A stretch of DNA of 64,000 bases from Collimonas sp. PA-H2 (GTDB lineage: Bacteria; Pseudomonadota; Gammaproteobacteria; Burkholderiales; Burkholderiaceae_D), in NCBI RefSeq assembly GCF_002564105.1, contig NZ_PDBX01000002.1:62001-126000 (forward strand), in the 5' to 3' direction. Both the position numbers and the translations under genes were made by a program. Shown in pieces: positions 53,887 to 63,735 of this stretch (positions within the stretch are counted from its first letter, which is position 1; each line of letters starts with the position of its first letter). The notes below the pieces were generated by a model. The model was not told where the DNA came from. It did no database searches and was given only the letters and a program-made list of their open reading frames with translations.

Positions 53887-55152
53887 TTACAGGTCCAGCA
53901 ACAGACGGGCTGGATCTTCCAGCGCTTCTTTCATCGCCACCAGCGCCAGCACTGCTTCACGACCGTCGATGATGCGGTGATCGTAAGACATGGCCAGGTA
54001 GTTCATCGGACGCACCACGATCTGGCCGTTTTCGACAACTGCACGGTCCTTGGTCGCATGCACGCCCAGGATCGCCGATTGTGGCGGGTTGATGATCGGC
54101 GTCGACAGCATCGAACCGAAAGTGCCACCGTTGGAGATCGAGAATGTACCGCCGGTCAGATCGTCCAGGGTCAGCTTGCCGTCCTTGGCCTTGGCGCCGA
54201 ATTCGCCGATTTTCTTCTCGATGTCAGCGATCGACATTTGATCCGCATCGCGCAATACAGGCACCACCAGGCCGCGTGGCGAACCGACCGCGATACCGAT
54301 ATCGAAATAGCCGTGGTAGACGATGTCGTTGCCGTCTACCGAAGCGTTGACGATCGGGTATTTTTTCAGTGCGGCAACCGCAGCCTTAACGAAGAACGAC
54401 ATGAAGCCGAGCTTGACGCCGTGTTCTTTTTCGAACTTGTCTTTGTACTTGGTGCGCAGATCCATGACCGGCTGCATGTTGACTTCATTGAATGTCGTCA
54501 GGATGGCGTTGGTCGATTGCGATTGCACCAGGCGCTCGGCGATACGTGCACGCAGGCGGCTCATCGGCACGCGCTCTTGCGGACGGTCGTCCAGGTTGGC
54601 TTTGGTCGGCACTGCAACTTGCTGCAACAGCGCTTTGGCTGGCGCTGCCGCCAGCGGCGCCGGCGCAGGTGTTGCTGCCTTGTTGGCTACCGCTCCGATA
54701 ACGTCGCCCTTGGTCACGCGGCCGTCTTTGCCGCTGCCTGCAACCTGAGTTGCCGACATATTGTTTTCCGCCAGCATTTTTGCTGCGGCCGGCATGGCGA
54801 TGCCTGCGGCCGATTTCGATTGCAACTCAGGCGCTGCCACCGGTGTCGGCGCGTGGCCGGCTTGCGGTACTGGCACGGCTGCGACTTCCATCGGGCTGAC
54901 CTTGGCCGAAGCGTCGGTGTCGATCACGGCGATGATTTCATCTGCCACCACGGTGCTGCCGTCGCCCTTGATCAGCTGGACGATCACGCCGTCGGCCGGG
55001 GCCGGCAGTTCCAGTACCACTTTATCTGTTTCGATATCGATCAGGTTCTCGTCGCGCTTGACTGCGTCGCCGATTTTCTTATGCCATGTCAACAAAGTCG
55101 CTTCGGCGACGGATTCCGACAATTGCGGAACTTTTACTTCAAGAAGTGCCAT
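53887..55152 (-). CDS. odhB: Dihydrolipoyl succinyltransferase, E2 of 2-oxoglutarate dehydrogenase
   Basis: A 421-residue core subunit that transfers succinyl groups from lipoyl-lysine to CoA. One lipoyl domain has the modified lysine at K44 in '[14 protein letters not shown]'; a peripheral-subunit-binding domain ('[34 protein letters not shown]') and the catalytic domain ending in '[19 protein letters not shown]' (His-Asp) follow, with Ala/Pro-rich linkers. GGAGAATTAA precedes the ATG. It lies 60 bp after odhA. Confidence 0.97.
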   Translation of the reverse strand: MALLEVKVPQLSESVAEATLLTWHKKIGDAVKRDENLIDIETDKVVLELPAPADGVIVQLIKGDGSTVVADEIIAVIDTDASAKVSPMEVAAVPVPQAGHAPTPVAAPELQSKSAAGIAMPAAAKMLAENNMSATQVAGSGKDGRVTKGDVIGAVANKAATPAPAPLAAAPAKALLQQVAVPTKANLDDRPQERVPMSRLRARIAERLVQSQSTNAILTTFNEVNMQPVMDLRTKYKDKFEKEHGVKLGFMSFFVKAAVAALKKYPIVNASVDGNDIVYHGYFDIGIAVGSPRGLVVPVLRDADQMSIADIEKKIGEFGAKAKDGKLTLDDLTGGTFSISNGGTFGSMLSTPIINPPQSAILGVHATKDRAVVENGQIVVRPMNYLAMSYDHRIIDGREAVLALVAMKEALEDPARLLLDL

Positions 55153-55212
55153 TTAATTCTCCGTAAGATGGTGCGGCGGCGGGCGGATCATCCAGACCCG
55201 CCCTATCGTCAA

Positions 55213-58068
55213 TTATTTGGTAAGAACAAAGCCTTTGAGCTTGGAAAATGCAGTGTCCAGCAATGCTTTTTGCTGCGCATAGTGCTTGTCGTAGTAACCG
55301 ACAGCAGGCGATGCGCTGGCTGGACGGCCTGCATACGCAAGCTTTTGACCATCTTCCAGATTTTCAAAAATATTGTGCTGGATCTGCAGCCAGGCGCCCT
55401 GGTTCTGCGGCTCGTCCTGCGTCCACACCAGCTCATTAAAGTTCGGGAACTGCTTCAGTTCGGCAGCGAACGCCTTGTGCGGGAATGGATACAGCTGTTC
55501 CACACGGATAATCGCGACATCGGTCTGACCACGCTCTTTACGGGCATTGACTAGATCGTAGTAAACCTTGCCGGAGCAAGCGACGATGCGCTTGACCTTC
55601 TTGGGATCGATCTTGTCATCGACTTCGCCGATGACGGTCTGGAAGCTGCCCTTGCTGAAGTCGGACAATGGCGAACCCGCGTCCTTGTTACGCAACAGCG
55701 ACTTCGGCGTCATGATCACCAGCGGCTTGCGGAACAGGCGGATCATCTGGCGGCGCAGCAGATGGAAGATCTGCGCTGCGGTAGTCGGCTGCACCACTTG
55801 CATGTTGTTGTCCGCGCACAGCTGCAGATAACGTTCCAGGCGTGCCGACGAGTGTTCCGGACCCTGGCCTTCGTAACCGTGCGGCAGCATCATGACCAGG
55901 CCGGAAGCGCGGCCCCACTTCACTTCGCCGGAGCTGATGAACTGGTCGATCACGACTTGCGCGCCGTTGGCGAAATCGCCGAACTGGGCTTCCCAGATGG
56001 TCAGCGTGTTTGGCTCCGCGGTGGAGTAACCGTATTCGAAACCGAGCACGGCTTCTTCCGACAGCACCGAGTCGATCACCTTGAACGGCGCTTGCTGTTC
56101 CGAGATGTTTTGCAGCGGAATGTAGCTGCCGGCATCCCAACGCTCACGGTTTTGATCGTGCAGCACCGCGTGGCGATGGACGAAAGTACCGCGGCCGGCA
56201 TCTTGGCCTGTCAGGCGGATGGCGTAGCCCGACGATACCAGCGATGCGTATGCCAGATGCTCGCCCATGCCCCAGTCGAGGTTGAGTTCGCCGCGGCCCA
56301 TGGCGGCGCGGTCGTTCAGTACTTTCTCGACCAGCGCGTGGACCTTGAAGTTTTCCGGCACGGTAGTGATACGGCCGGCCAGGCGCTTCAGCTCAGTCAC
56401 CGGCACCGAAGTGTCGGCAGCGTCAGTCCACTTGCGGTTCAGGAACGGCAGCCAGTCGACTGCATACTTGCTCTTGAAGTTGGAGATGACCGGATCGACC
56501 GTGTGCCTGCCGGCATCCATCGCATCGCGGAAAGCCTTGACCATGGCGTCGCCATCATCGGCTGCGATCGTACCCTGGGCAGCCAGTTTGTCCGCGTACA
56601 GCTTGCGGGTGCCCGGATGCTGGCCGATCTTCTTGTACATCAGCGGCTGTGTCAGCGCCGGCGTATCTTGTTCGTTGTGACCGAGTTTGCGGAAGCAGAT
56701 GATATCGACCACGATATCCTTCTTGAATTCCATGCGGTAGTCGAGCGCGATCTGGGTGGCGTACACCACGGCTTCAGGATCGTCGCCGTTGACGTGCAGC
56801 ACCGGCGCTTCAATCATCTTGACCACGTCCGAGCAATACAGGGTCGAACGGGAATCGCGCGGATCGGAAGTGGTGAAACCGATCTGGTTGTTGATCACGA
56901 TATGCACTGTACCGCCTGTGCCGTAACCGCGCGTCTGCGCCAGGTTCAGGGTTTCCATGACCACGCCCTGGCCGGCGAATGCGGCATCGCCGTGCACCAG
57001 GATCGGCAGCACTTGCGAACCGTCGGTATCGCCGCGGCGTTCCATACGGGCCTTGACCGAACCTTCAACCACAGGGTTGACGATTTCCAGGTGCGACGGG
57101 TTGAACGCCAGCGACAGATGCACCGGGCCGCCAGGGCTGGTGATGTCGGACGAGAAACCTTGGTGATACTTGACGTCGCCGGCCGGCAGGTCGTCGGCAT
57201 GCTTGCCTTCGAATTCCGCGAACAATTCCTGCGGCATCTTGCCCAGGGTGTTGACCAGCACGTTCAGGCGGCCGCGGTGGGCCATGCCGATAACGATTTC
57301 CTGGACGCCCTTTTCACCGGCGCGCTGGATGGTTTCATCCAGGGAGACGATGAAGCTTTCGCCGCCTTCCAGCGAGAAGCGCTTCTGGCCGACATAGCGT
57401 GTATGCAGGTAGCGCTCCAGGCCTTCAGCCGCGGTCAGGCGGTCGAGGATGTGTTTTTTCTTTTCCGCGGTGAATACCGGCGCCGAGCGGGTCGACTCCA
57501 GGCGCTCTTGCATCCAGCGCTTTTCAGTCGGATCGCTGATGTACATGTACTCGGTACCGATCGAACGGCAATAGGTCTCGCGCAGCGCATTCAGCAGATC
57601 GCGCAGGGTTGCCGTTTCGGGACCGAAATAGGTATTGCTGATGTTGAACACGATGTCCATGTCGGCATCGGTGAAACCGTAGAAGCTCGGCTCCAGTTCC
57701 GGCAGCGCGGAACGTTCCTGGCGTTGCAGCGGGTCCAGGTTGGCCCAGCGCGAACCCAGGTAGCGGTAGGCAGCGATCAGTTGCGTTGCAGCAACGCGCT
57801 TGAAGCCCATTTCAGCATCGGCTGAAGCGGAGATGGTACGGATAGGACCTTGCTTGGCGCGCTCGGCGAACGAGGCGATGACGGATGCGTGACCTACGTC
57901 AGGCTTGTCGGAACCGTCGACGGCAGGCACGTGCTGCATGGCGTCGAAATAAGCACGCCAGTTGTCGGCAACTGAACCGGGATTGTCGAGGTATGACTCG
58001 TACAGCTCTTCAATGTACGGTGCATTACCTCCGAAGAGATAAGAATTAGAGCGGTATTGTTGCATCAT
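55213..58068 (-). CDS. odhA: 2-oxoglutarate dehydrogenase E1 component
   Basis: A 951-residue thiamine-diphosphate-dependent decarboxylase catalysing the first step of 2-oxoglutarate to succinyl-CoA. The N-terminal E2-binding segment ('SYLFGGNAPYIEELYESYLDNPGSV'), the family-specific 'VIGMAHRGRLNVLVN' and 'HGDAAFAGQGVVMETLNLAQTRGYGTGGTVHIVINNQIGFTTSDP' ThDP/Mg region and the C-terminal 'WTQDEPQNQGAW' are all present. I choose the ATG at 58068 with AGGTGA at 5 nt; a GTG three codons upstream overlaps that site. First gene of the odhA-odhB-lpd block. Confidence 0.97.
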   Translation of the reverse strand: MMQQYRSNSYLFGGNAPYIEELYESYLDNPGSVADNWRAYFDAMQHVPAVDGSDKPDVGHASVIASFAERAKQGPIRTISASADAEMGFKRVAATQLIAAYRYLGSRWANLDPLQRQERSALPELEPSFYGFTDADMDIVFNISNTYFGPETATLRDLLNALRETYCRSIGTEYMYISDPTEKRWMQERLESTRSAPVFTAEKKKHILDRLTAAEGLERYLHTRYVGQKRFSLEGGESFIVSLDETIQRAGEKGVQEIVIGMAHRGRLNVLVNTLGKMPQELFAEFEGKHADDLPAGDVKYHQGFSSDITSPGGPVHLSLAFNPSHLEIVNPVVEGSVKARMERRGDTDGSQVLPILVHGDAAFAGQGVVMETLNLAQTRGYGTGGTVHIVINNQIGFTTSDPRDSRSTLYCSDVVKMIEAPVLHVNGDDPEAVVYATQIALDYRMEFKKDIVVDIICFRKLGHNEQDTPALTQPLMYKKIGQHPGTRKLYADKLAAQGTIAADDGDAMVKAFRDAMDAGRHTVDPVISNFKSKYAVDWLPFLNRKWTDAADTSVPVTELKRLAGRITTVPENFKVHALVEKVLNDRAAMGRGELNLDWGMGEHLAYASLVSSGYAIRLTGQDAGRGTFVHRHAVLHDQNRERWDAGSYIPLQNISEQQAPFKVIDSVLSEEAVLGFEYGYSTAEPNTLTIWEAQFGDFANGAQVVIDQFISSGEVKWGRASGLVMMLPHGYEGQGPEHSSARLERYLQLCADNNMQVVQPTTAAQIFHLLRRQMIRLFRKPLVIMTPKSLLRNKDAGSPLSDFSKGSFQTVIGEVDDKIDPKKVKRIVACSGKVYYDLVNARKERGQTDVAIIRVEQLYPFPHKAFAAELKQFPNFNELVWTQDEPQNQGAWLQIQHNIFENLEDGQKLAYAGRPASASPAVGYYDKHYAQQKALLDTAFSKLKGFVLTK

Positions 58069-58077
58069 CTTGCTCAC

Positions 58078-58318
58078 CTTTCTTCGCGTTTCGCGAGATT
58101 AGCGGGTTAACATAACCTTCCGCGACACGGCCTGACCGGTTAGCGGATTGCACATCAAGTTGTGGGGAAGGGCTCTATTGCTGTGTTCTTTTACTGCTAC
58201 TTAAAAATTCGGGTATTTCTTATTCCTGCCCTTCAAAACACGCTCACCACATGTTCTTACTACGCTGCAGCCTTATAAATCGGCACAGAATAAGAGCATA
58301 GCATAACCTGCAGAAATG
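58078..58318. other. Intergenic region carrying the odhA promoter
   Basis: Gene-free, AT-richer gap between gltA and odhA, both read leftwards. It should contain the odhAB promoter; I cannot name boxes with confidence. Confidence 0.5.
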
Positions 58319-58350
58319 CAAACAGCGAATCCGTGGATTCGCTGTTTTTG
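58319..58350 (-). terminator. Probable terminator after gltA
   Basis: Perfect 13-bp stem AAACAGCGAATCC/GGATTCGCTGTTT with a two-base loop, about 45 bp past the gltA stop. The T-run on the minus strand is short, while that on the plus strand is T5. Confidence 0.7.
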
Positions 58351-58393
58351 TGTTGTATCAGGATGTTAATGAACCCCGCCTACTGACGCAGGA

Positions 58394-59698
58394 TCAGCCG
58401 CGTTTGTCCATTGCAGGCACATCGCGGGTCGGCGAACCGACGAACAACTGGCGTGGACGGCCGATTTTTTGCTCGGGATCGGAAATCATCTCGTTCCATT
58501 GCGCGATCCAGCCGACAGTACGGGCCATGGCGAAGATGCCGGTGAACAGCGAGGTCGGGATGCCCAGCGCCGATTGCACGATGCCGGAGTAGAAATCGAC
58601 GTTCGGATAGAGCTTGCGGGAAACGAAGTATTCGTCTTCCAGCGCCACTTTTTCCAGCGCCATCGCCAGTTTGAACAATGGGTCGTCATGCAGGCCCAGT
58701 TCGTTCAGCACTTCGTAGCAGGTTTCACGCATCAGCTTGGCGCGCGGATCGAAGTTCTTGTAGACGCGGTGACCGAAGCCCATCAGCTTGACGCCGGAGT
58801 TCTTGTCCTTCACCTGGGCGATAAATGCAGGGATATTGTCGACCGTGCCGATTTCCTTCAGCATGTTGAGCGCCGCTTCGTTGGCGCCGCCGTGGGCAGG
58901 ACCCCACAGGCAGGCGATACCGGCAGCGATACAGGCGAACGGATTGGCGCCGCTGGAACCAGCCAGGCGCACAGTCGAAGTCGAAGCATTCTGCTCGTGG
59001 TCGGCATGCAGAGTCAGGATACGGTCGAGCGCGCGCACCAGCACGTCGTTGACCTTGTACTCTTCGCATGGCGTCGAGAACATCATGTGCATGAAGTTCG
59101 CGCTGTACGACAGTTCGTTGCGCGGATAGACGAAAGGCTGGCCAACGTTGTACTTGTAAGCCATGGCGACCAGGGTCGGCAGCTTGGCGATCAGGCGGAT
59201 GGCCGACACTTCGCGGTGGCGCGGATCGGTGATGTCCAGCGAATCATGGTAGAACGACGACAAGGCGCCGACGGTGCCGACCAGCACAGCCATCGGATGG
59301 GCGTCGCGACGGAAACCGCGGAAGAAGAATTGCATCTGCTCGTGCACCATGGTGTGCTGGGTCACGGTAGCGTCGAACTTTGTCTTTTCGGCCGCGGTCG
59401 GCAGTTCGCCGTTCAGCAGCAGGTAGCAGGTTTCCAGGAAGTCGCAATTGACCGCCAGCTGCTCGATCGGGTAACCGCGGTATTGCAGCTCACCCTTGTC
59501 GCCATCGATGTAGGTGATCGACGAATTACATGCCGCCGTCGACATGAAACCCGGGTCGTAAGTGAATTTGCCGGTAGCGCCGTACAGCTTGCGGATATCG
59601 ATGACTTCGGGGCCGACGGTGCCCTTGTAAATAGGAAATTCTACGGATGGGCTGCCATCGGAAAACGATAGCGTGGCTTTTGTATCAGCGGTGGTCAT
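58394..59698 (-). CDS. gltA: Citrate synthase
   Basis: A 434-residue type II (hexameric-type) citrate synthase joining acetyl-CoA and oxaloacetate. The active-site segments are '[48 protein letters not shown]' and '[21 protein letters not shown]', with the catalytic His and Asp ('[12 protein letters not shown]'). GAGGGAAGAGCC lies directly before the ATG at 59698. It is downstream of sdhE in the usual betaproteobacterial sdhCDAB-sdhE-gltA order. Confidence 0.98.
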   Translation of the reverse strand: MTTADTKATLSFSDGSPSVEFPIYKGTVGPEVIDIRKLYGATGKFTYDPGFMSTAACNSSITYIDGDKGELQYRGYPIEQLAVNCDFLETCYLLLNGELPTAAEKTKFDATVTQHTMVHEQMQFFFRGFRRDAHPMAVLVGTVGALSSFYHDSLDITDPRHREVSAIRLIAKLPTLVAMAYKYNVGQPFVYPRNELSYSANFMHMMFSTPCEEYKVNDVLVRALDRILTLHADHEQNASTSTVRLAGSSGANPFACIAAGIACLWGPAHGGANEAALNMLKEIGTVDNIPAFIAQVKDKNSGVKLMGFGHRVYKNFDPRAKLMRETCYEVLNELGLHDDPLFKLAMALEKVALEDEYFVSRKLYPNVDFYSGIVQSALGIPTSLFTGIFAMARTVGWIAQWNEMISDPEQKIGRPRQLFVGSPTRDVPAMDKRG

Positions 59699-59804
59699 GG
59701 CTCTTCCCTCAATCAAAAGGTGACTCTAAATCAAAAAAACAAAAGACGTGTTTGCAAGCTGTGCTACGTCTTCAGCGGCTGTCGCCGCCTGTGAAGACAC
59801 AAGC

Positions 59805-60074
59805 TTAAGCAGTGCGTATTCTGGCTAACAGGGCATGCACTTGCGGCAAATCAAGCAAGCCGTCCGGTTCTTTACGGACCAGTAGCAAATCCATTAGTTC
59901 ATTGTCTGACAATTCCATCAAACGCGAAAAAGCGTCGACGTCATCATCCGTCATGCTGGCTTCATTTGCATCCAGGTAACGGGTCAGTATCAAATCGTTT
60001 TCAAGCAGACCGCGTCTTGCGCGCCAGCGCAGTCGGGCTCGGTTGGCGGGATCGGCTTGATGGGTGATAGTCAT
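59805..60074 (-). CDS. sdhE: Succinate dehydrogenase assembly factor SdhE
   Basis: An 89-residue protein that promotes covalent FAD attachment to SdhA. The RGxxE signature is present as 'RARRGLLENDLILTRYLDAN', and 'FSRLMELSDNELMDLLL' is the second conserved helix. The ATG at 60074 is used; a TTG three codons upstream is the alternative. It lies 110 bp after sdhB. Confidence 0.95.
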   Translation of the reverse strand: MTITHQADPANRARLRWRARRGLLENDLILTRYLDANEASMTDDDVDAFSRLMELSDNELMDLLLVRKEPDGLLDLPQVHALLARIRTA

Positions 60075-60183
60075 GGCAAGCACTTATTCTATTTGAAATC
60101 GCTGTTCGCCGCAGTCGACGAACAGTTCTAAAACCAGGGCGGGAGATTGCAACGGTGCGCCACAGTCTCGCCACCCTGCTCGC

Positions 60184-60897
60184 TTATACCGCGCGACGCA
60201 CCATCAGTTCTTTGATCTTGCCGATTGCTGCATTCGGGTTCAGACCCTTAGGACAGACATCGACGCAGTTCATGATCGAACGGCAACGGAACAAACGATA
60301 CGGATCTTCCAGGTTGTCCAGGCGCGCGCCGGTGGCTTCGTCGCGGCTGTCGGCGATGAAACGGTAGGCTTGCAGCAGGCCGGCCGGACCGACGAACTTG
60401 TCCGGATTCCACCAGAACGACGGGCAGGAAGTCGAGCAGCATGCGCACAGGATGCACTCGTACAGGCCATCCAGTTCTTCACGCTGTTCAGGCGATTGCA
60501 GACGCTCTTTTTCCGGCGGGATGTTGTCGTTGATCAGGAACGGCTTGATCGACTCGTACTGCTTGAAGAACTGCGTCATGTCGACGATCAGGTCGCGGAT
60601 CACCGGCAAGCCTGGCAGCGGCTTCAAGATGATCGGCTCGCTCAGCTCGTTCAGGTTGGTGGTGCAAGCCAGACCGTTCTTGCCGTTGATGTTCATGGCG
60701 TCGGAACCGCACACGCCTTCACGGCACGAGCGGCGCAGGGCCAGCGAATCGTCGACGTCGGCCTTGATGCGTTGCAGCGCATCCAGCAGCATCTTGTCGG
60801 TTGGCAGCAGTTCCACCGTCAGGTCCTGCATGTAAGGCTTGGCATCCTTATCGGGATCGTAGCGGTAGATTTTGAATTTCAAAGTACGTGATGACAT
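60184..60897 (-). CDS. sdhB: Succinate dehydrogenase iron-sulfur subunit
   Basis: A 237-residue electron-transfer subunit. The 2Fe-2S site is 'SCREGVCGSDAMNINGKNGLAC', the 4Fe-4S site 'CILCACCSTSCP' and the 3Fe-4S site 'CRSIMNCVDVCPKG'. Length and order of clusters are normal. It follows sdhA by about 95 bp. Confidence 0.98.
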   Translation of the reverse strand: MSSRTLKFKIYRYDPDKDAKPYMQDLTVELLPTDKMLLDALQRIKADVDDSLALRRSCREGVCGSDAMNINGKNGLACTTNLNELSEPIILKPLPGLPVIRDLIVDMTQFFKQYESIKPFLINDNIPPEKERLQSPEQREELDGLYECILCACCSTSCPSFWWNPDKFVGPAGLLQAYRFIADSRDEATGARLDNLEDPYRLFRCRSIMNCVDVCPKGLNPNAAIGKIKELMVRRAV

Positions 60898-60992
60898 GGC
60901 TATACCTCTTGTTTTGGCGTTTTTATCTAGTCAGTTGAGGACAGAGTAATTCGGCGCACGGCGGCGCCTCTTAAACTCTGTCCCGCAACCAG

Positions 60993-62771
60993 TTAGAACG
61001 TGCGTGGCTTTGGCTTGAACGTATCAACTGTCAGCGGTTTGGTAATCACTGGCTTGTAGTCGAGACGATTACCTTCGGAGTACCACAAGGTGTGCTTCAT
61101 CCAGTTTTCGTCATCACGCTTTTCATAATCGCGATGCGCGTGGGCGCCGCGCGATTCCTTACGGGCTGCGGCCGAAGTGATGGTGGCCTTGGCGGTTTCG
61201 ATCAGATTGTCCAGTTCCAGCGCTTCGACACGTGCGGTGTTGAAGACCTTGGACTTGTCCTTGAACGAAACATGCTTGCGCCGCTCGTCCAGCACCATGA
61301 TTTCCTTGTAGCCTTGCTGCAGCAGCTCGTCGGTACGGAACACACCGCAGTAGTGCTGCATGGTCTTGCGGATATCGCCGGCCACGTCTTGCACGCGCTC
61401 GGAACCGGTGCTGGTTTCCAGCTTGGCCAGACGCGCCAGGGCGACGTCGGCTGCATCCGCCGGCAACGGCTTGTTGCTGCGCTCCTTGAGCTTGCTGTCG
61501 ACAATGTGATTGCCGGCCGCGCGGCCGAACACCACCAGGTCCAGCAGCGAGTTGGTGCCGAGGCGGTTGGCGCCGTGCACCGAAACGCAGGCGCATTCGC
61601 CGATAGCGTACAGACCGTTGACCACCGCGTTAGGGATACCGTTTTTCGGCACCACCACCTGACCATACACATTGGTTGGGATACCGCCCATTTGATAGTG
61701 GATGGTAGGCACGACCGGGATCGGTTCTTTCAGGGCATCGACGTTAGCAAACTTGTGGCCGATTTCCAGGATCGACGGCAGGCGCTTCATGATGGTTTCG
61801 GCGCCGATGTGGCGCAGGTCCAGCATCACGTGGTCCTTGTTCGGACCGCAGCCGCGGCCTTCCTTGATTTCCTGGTCCATCGAACGCGACACGAAGTCGC
61901 GCGGCGCCAGGTCTTTCAGGGTTGGCGCATAGCGCTCCATGAAACGTTCGCCGTTGGCGTTGATCAGGATCCCGCCTTCGCCGCGCACGCCTTCAGTGAT
62001 CAGCACACCCGCGCCGGCCACGCCGGTCGGGTGGAACTGCCAGAATTCCATGTCTTCCAACGGCAGGCCGGCACGCGCCGCCATACCCATGCCGTCGCCG
62101 GTATTGATGAAGGCATTGGTGGAAGCCGCCCAGATGCGCCCTGCACCGCCGGTCGCCATAACCGTGGTCTTGGCTTCCAGGATCATGACATCGCCGGTTT
62201 CCATTTCCAGCGCAACCACGCCGATGACATCGCCTTCGGCATCGCGCACCAGATCGATCGCCATCCACTCAACGAAGAAGTGGGTCTTGGCGCGCACATT
62301 GCGCTGGTACAGCGTGTGCAGCAGTGCGTGACCGGTACGGTCGGCAGCGGCGCAGGCGCGCGCTACCGGCTTTTCGCCGAAATTGGCCGAGTGGCCGCCG
62401 AACGGACGCTGGTAAATGGTGCCGTCGGCGTTGCGGTCGAACGGCATGCCGAAGTGTTCCAACTCGTACACAGCCTTAGGCGCTTCGCGACACATGAATT
62501 CGATCGCGTCCTGGTCGCCCAGGTAATCCGAGCCCTTGACGGTGTCGAACATGTGCCAGTACCAGCTGTCCTCGGACATGTTGCCGAGGGAAGCGCCGAT
62601 ACCGCCCTGCGCTGCCACTGTGTGCGAACGGGTAGGAAATACCTTCGACAGTACTGCAACGTTCAAGCCAGCTTCCGCCAACTGCAGCGAAGCACGCATG
62701 CCGGATCCGCCGGCGCCAACGATAACCGCATCAAAGCGGCGTGTAGGAATTGTGGATTTGATTGCTGACAC
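60993..62771 (-). CDS. sdhA: Succinate dehydrogenase flavoprotein subunit
   Basis: A 592-residue subunit oxidising succinate to fumarate. The FAD-linked histidine is H50 in 'FPTRSHTVAAQGGIGAS'; 'FHPTGVAGAGVLITEGVRGEGGILIN' carries the substrate and catalytic residues, and 'LYAIGECACVSVHGANRLGTNSLLDLVVFGRAAG' is the second FAD contact. I set the start at the GTG at 62771, with GGAGAG at 7 nt and the first residues (SAIKSTIPTRRFDAVIVGAG) of the usual form. It begins 3 nt after the sdhD stop; the ORF upstream overlaps sdhD. Confidence 0.96.
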   Translation of the reverse strand: MSAIKSTIPTRRFDAVIVGAGGSGMRASLQLAEAGLNVAVLSKVFPTRSHTVAAQGGIGASLGNMSEDSWYWHMFDTVKGSDYLGDQDAIEFMCREAPKAVYELEHFGMPFDRNADGTIYQRPFGGHSANFGEKPVARACAAADRTGHALLHTLYQRNVRAKTHFFVEWMAIDLVRDAEGDVIGVVALEMETGDVMILEAKTTVMATGGAGRIWAASTNAFINTGDGMGMAARAGLPLEDMEFWQFHPTGVAGAGVLITEGVRGEGGILINANGERFMERYAPTLKDLAPRDFVSRSMDQEIKEGRGCGPNKDHVMLDLRHIGAETIMKRLPSILEIGHKFANVDALKEPIPVVPTIHYQMGGIPTNVYGQVVVPKNGIPNAVVNGLYAIGECACVSVHGANRLGTNSLLDLVVFGRAAGNHIVDSKLKERSNKPLPADAADVALARLAKLETSTGSERVQDVAGDIRKTMQHYCGVFRTDELLQQGYKEIMVLDERRKHVSFKDKSKVFNTARVEALELDNLIETAKATITSAAARKESRGAHAHRDYEKRDDENWMKHTLWYSEGNRLDYKPVITKPLTVDTFKPKPRTF

Positions 62772-62773
62772 GA

Positions 62774-63142
62774 TTACACTCTCCACAAAATCTGCGCCGC
62801 CCATCCGGCACAACCGACCAACCACAGGATTGTGGCAACTTGCAAGACCAGACGCAGAGCGACCGGCTTGACGTAATCCATCCAGATATCACGCACGCCT
62901 ATCCATGCATGAAAAAACAGCGCCATCAGCGCTACAAAAGTAGCCAGCTTGAACCACTGGTGAGAAAACAGACCTGCCCAGCCTTCATAGGTGAAGTTGC
63001 TGGCAGTCAGGAAAGAAATCAGAAGAATGACGGTATAGAGCGCCATGACCACGGCTGTAACGCGCTGCGCCAGCCAGTCGCGCAAACCGTAATGCGCTCC
63101 CACTACCAGGCGCTTACCGCCGATATTGTTGTTATCAGCCAT
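62774..63142 (-). CDS. sdhD: Succinate dehydrogenase membrane anchor SdhD
   Basis: A 122-residue anchor with three membrane segments. The cytoplasmic start 'NNIGGKRLVVGAHYGLRDWLAQRVTAVVMALYTVILL' holds the conserved H-Y-G-x-x-D/W-x-x-QR segment, and 'FFHAWIGVRDIWMDYVKP' has the heme-associated His and the D-Y quinone-site pair. The ATG overlaps the sdhC stop (TAATG), giving translational coupling. Confidence 0.95.
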   Translation of the reverse strand: MADNNNIGGKRLVVGAHYGLRDWLAQRVTAVVMALYTVILLISFLTASNFTYEGWAGLFSHQWFKLATFVALMALFFHAWIGVRDIWMDYVKPVALRLVLQVATILWLVGCAGWAAQILWRV

Positions 63143-63552
63143 TAGAATGCTCCGAACAGTTTCAATGCAACGACCAGCGCCAGCGGCACGCTGATGATCA
63201 GGACGCTTGCAGCCGACTTGCGCGCGCTTTCCTTGCTCAGGCCGATATGATTGTCCATGACGAGGTGGCGGATGCCGGCGCAGAAATGATGCAGGTAAGC
63301 CCAGGACAGGGCCAGTATGACAAGCTTGACGAACCAGCCCGACGTAAAGCCTTTGAAATATTCGAAAGAGCTTTCAGATACCAGGCTTTTATCCAGCATG
63401 AACAAGATGAAAGGCAAGAGCAAAAACATCAGCAAGCCACTAACACGATGCAAGAAAGAAACTAGACCAGCCAATGGCAAACGATAGCTGCTTAGTTCGG
63501 TAATGTGAATATTACGAAACTGTGGCCGATTGGGCTTCGCGGCTTCAGACAT
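63142..63552 (-). CDS. sdhC: Succinate dehydrogenase cytochrome b556 subunit SdhC
   Basis: A 136-residue membrane subunit with three hydrophobic segments. 'PLAGLVSFLHRVSGLLMFLLLPFI' contains the quinone-site S/R motif (HRVSG), and 'YLHHFCAGIRHLVMDNHIGLS' holds the heme-ligand histidine. First gene of sdhCDAB. An upstream gap of about 180 bp to the GntR-type gene should hold the promoter. Confidence 0.96.
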   Translation of the reverse strand: MSEAAKPNRPQFRNIHITELSSYRLPLAGLVSFLHRVSGLLMFLLLPFILFMLDKSLVSESSFEYFKGFTSGWFVKLVILALSWAYLHHFCAGIRHLVMDNHIGLSKESARKSAASVLIISVPLALVVALKLFGAF

Positions 63553-63735
63553 AACAGGGTTCTCCTCAGTTTAAAAATTTACTGCAAGCGCAATCCCGCA
63601 ATTTTCGCCGATTTTTGTGCAGCACACCAATAGTTATTATTCGTTATTGCGAATAATCGCCGGCGCCTCTCGAACTTTGCCATTTTGCCACCACTCGGTC
63701 GCGCTCACACGCGATCGCCATTTCCACCCACGCCC

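Noticed and set aside
55762-57825. Plus-strand open frame of 687 codons opposite odhA
   Set aside because: Frame opposite a strongly biased codon pattern; no motif or ribosome site.
61092-62768. Plus-strand open frame of 558 codons opposite sdhA
   Set aside because: Same antisense artefact; sdhA is unambiguous.
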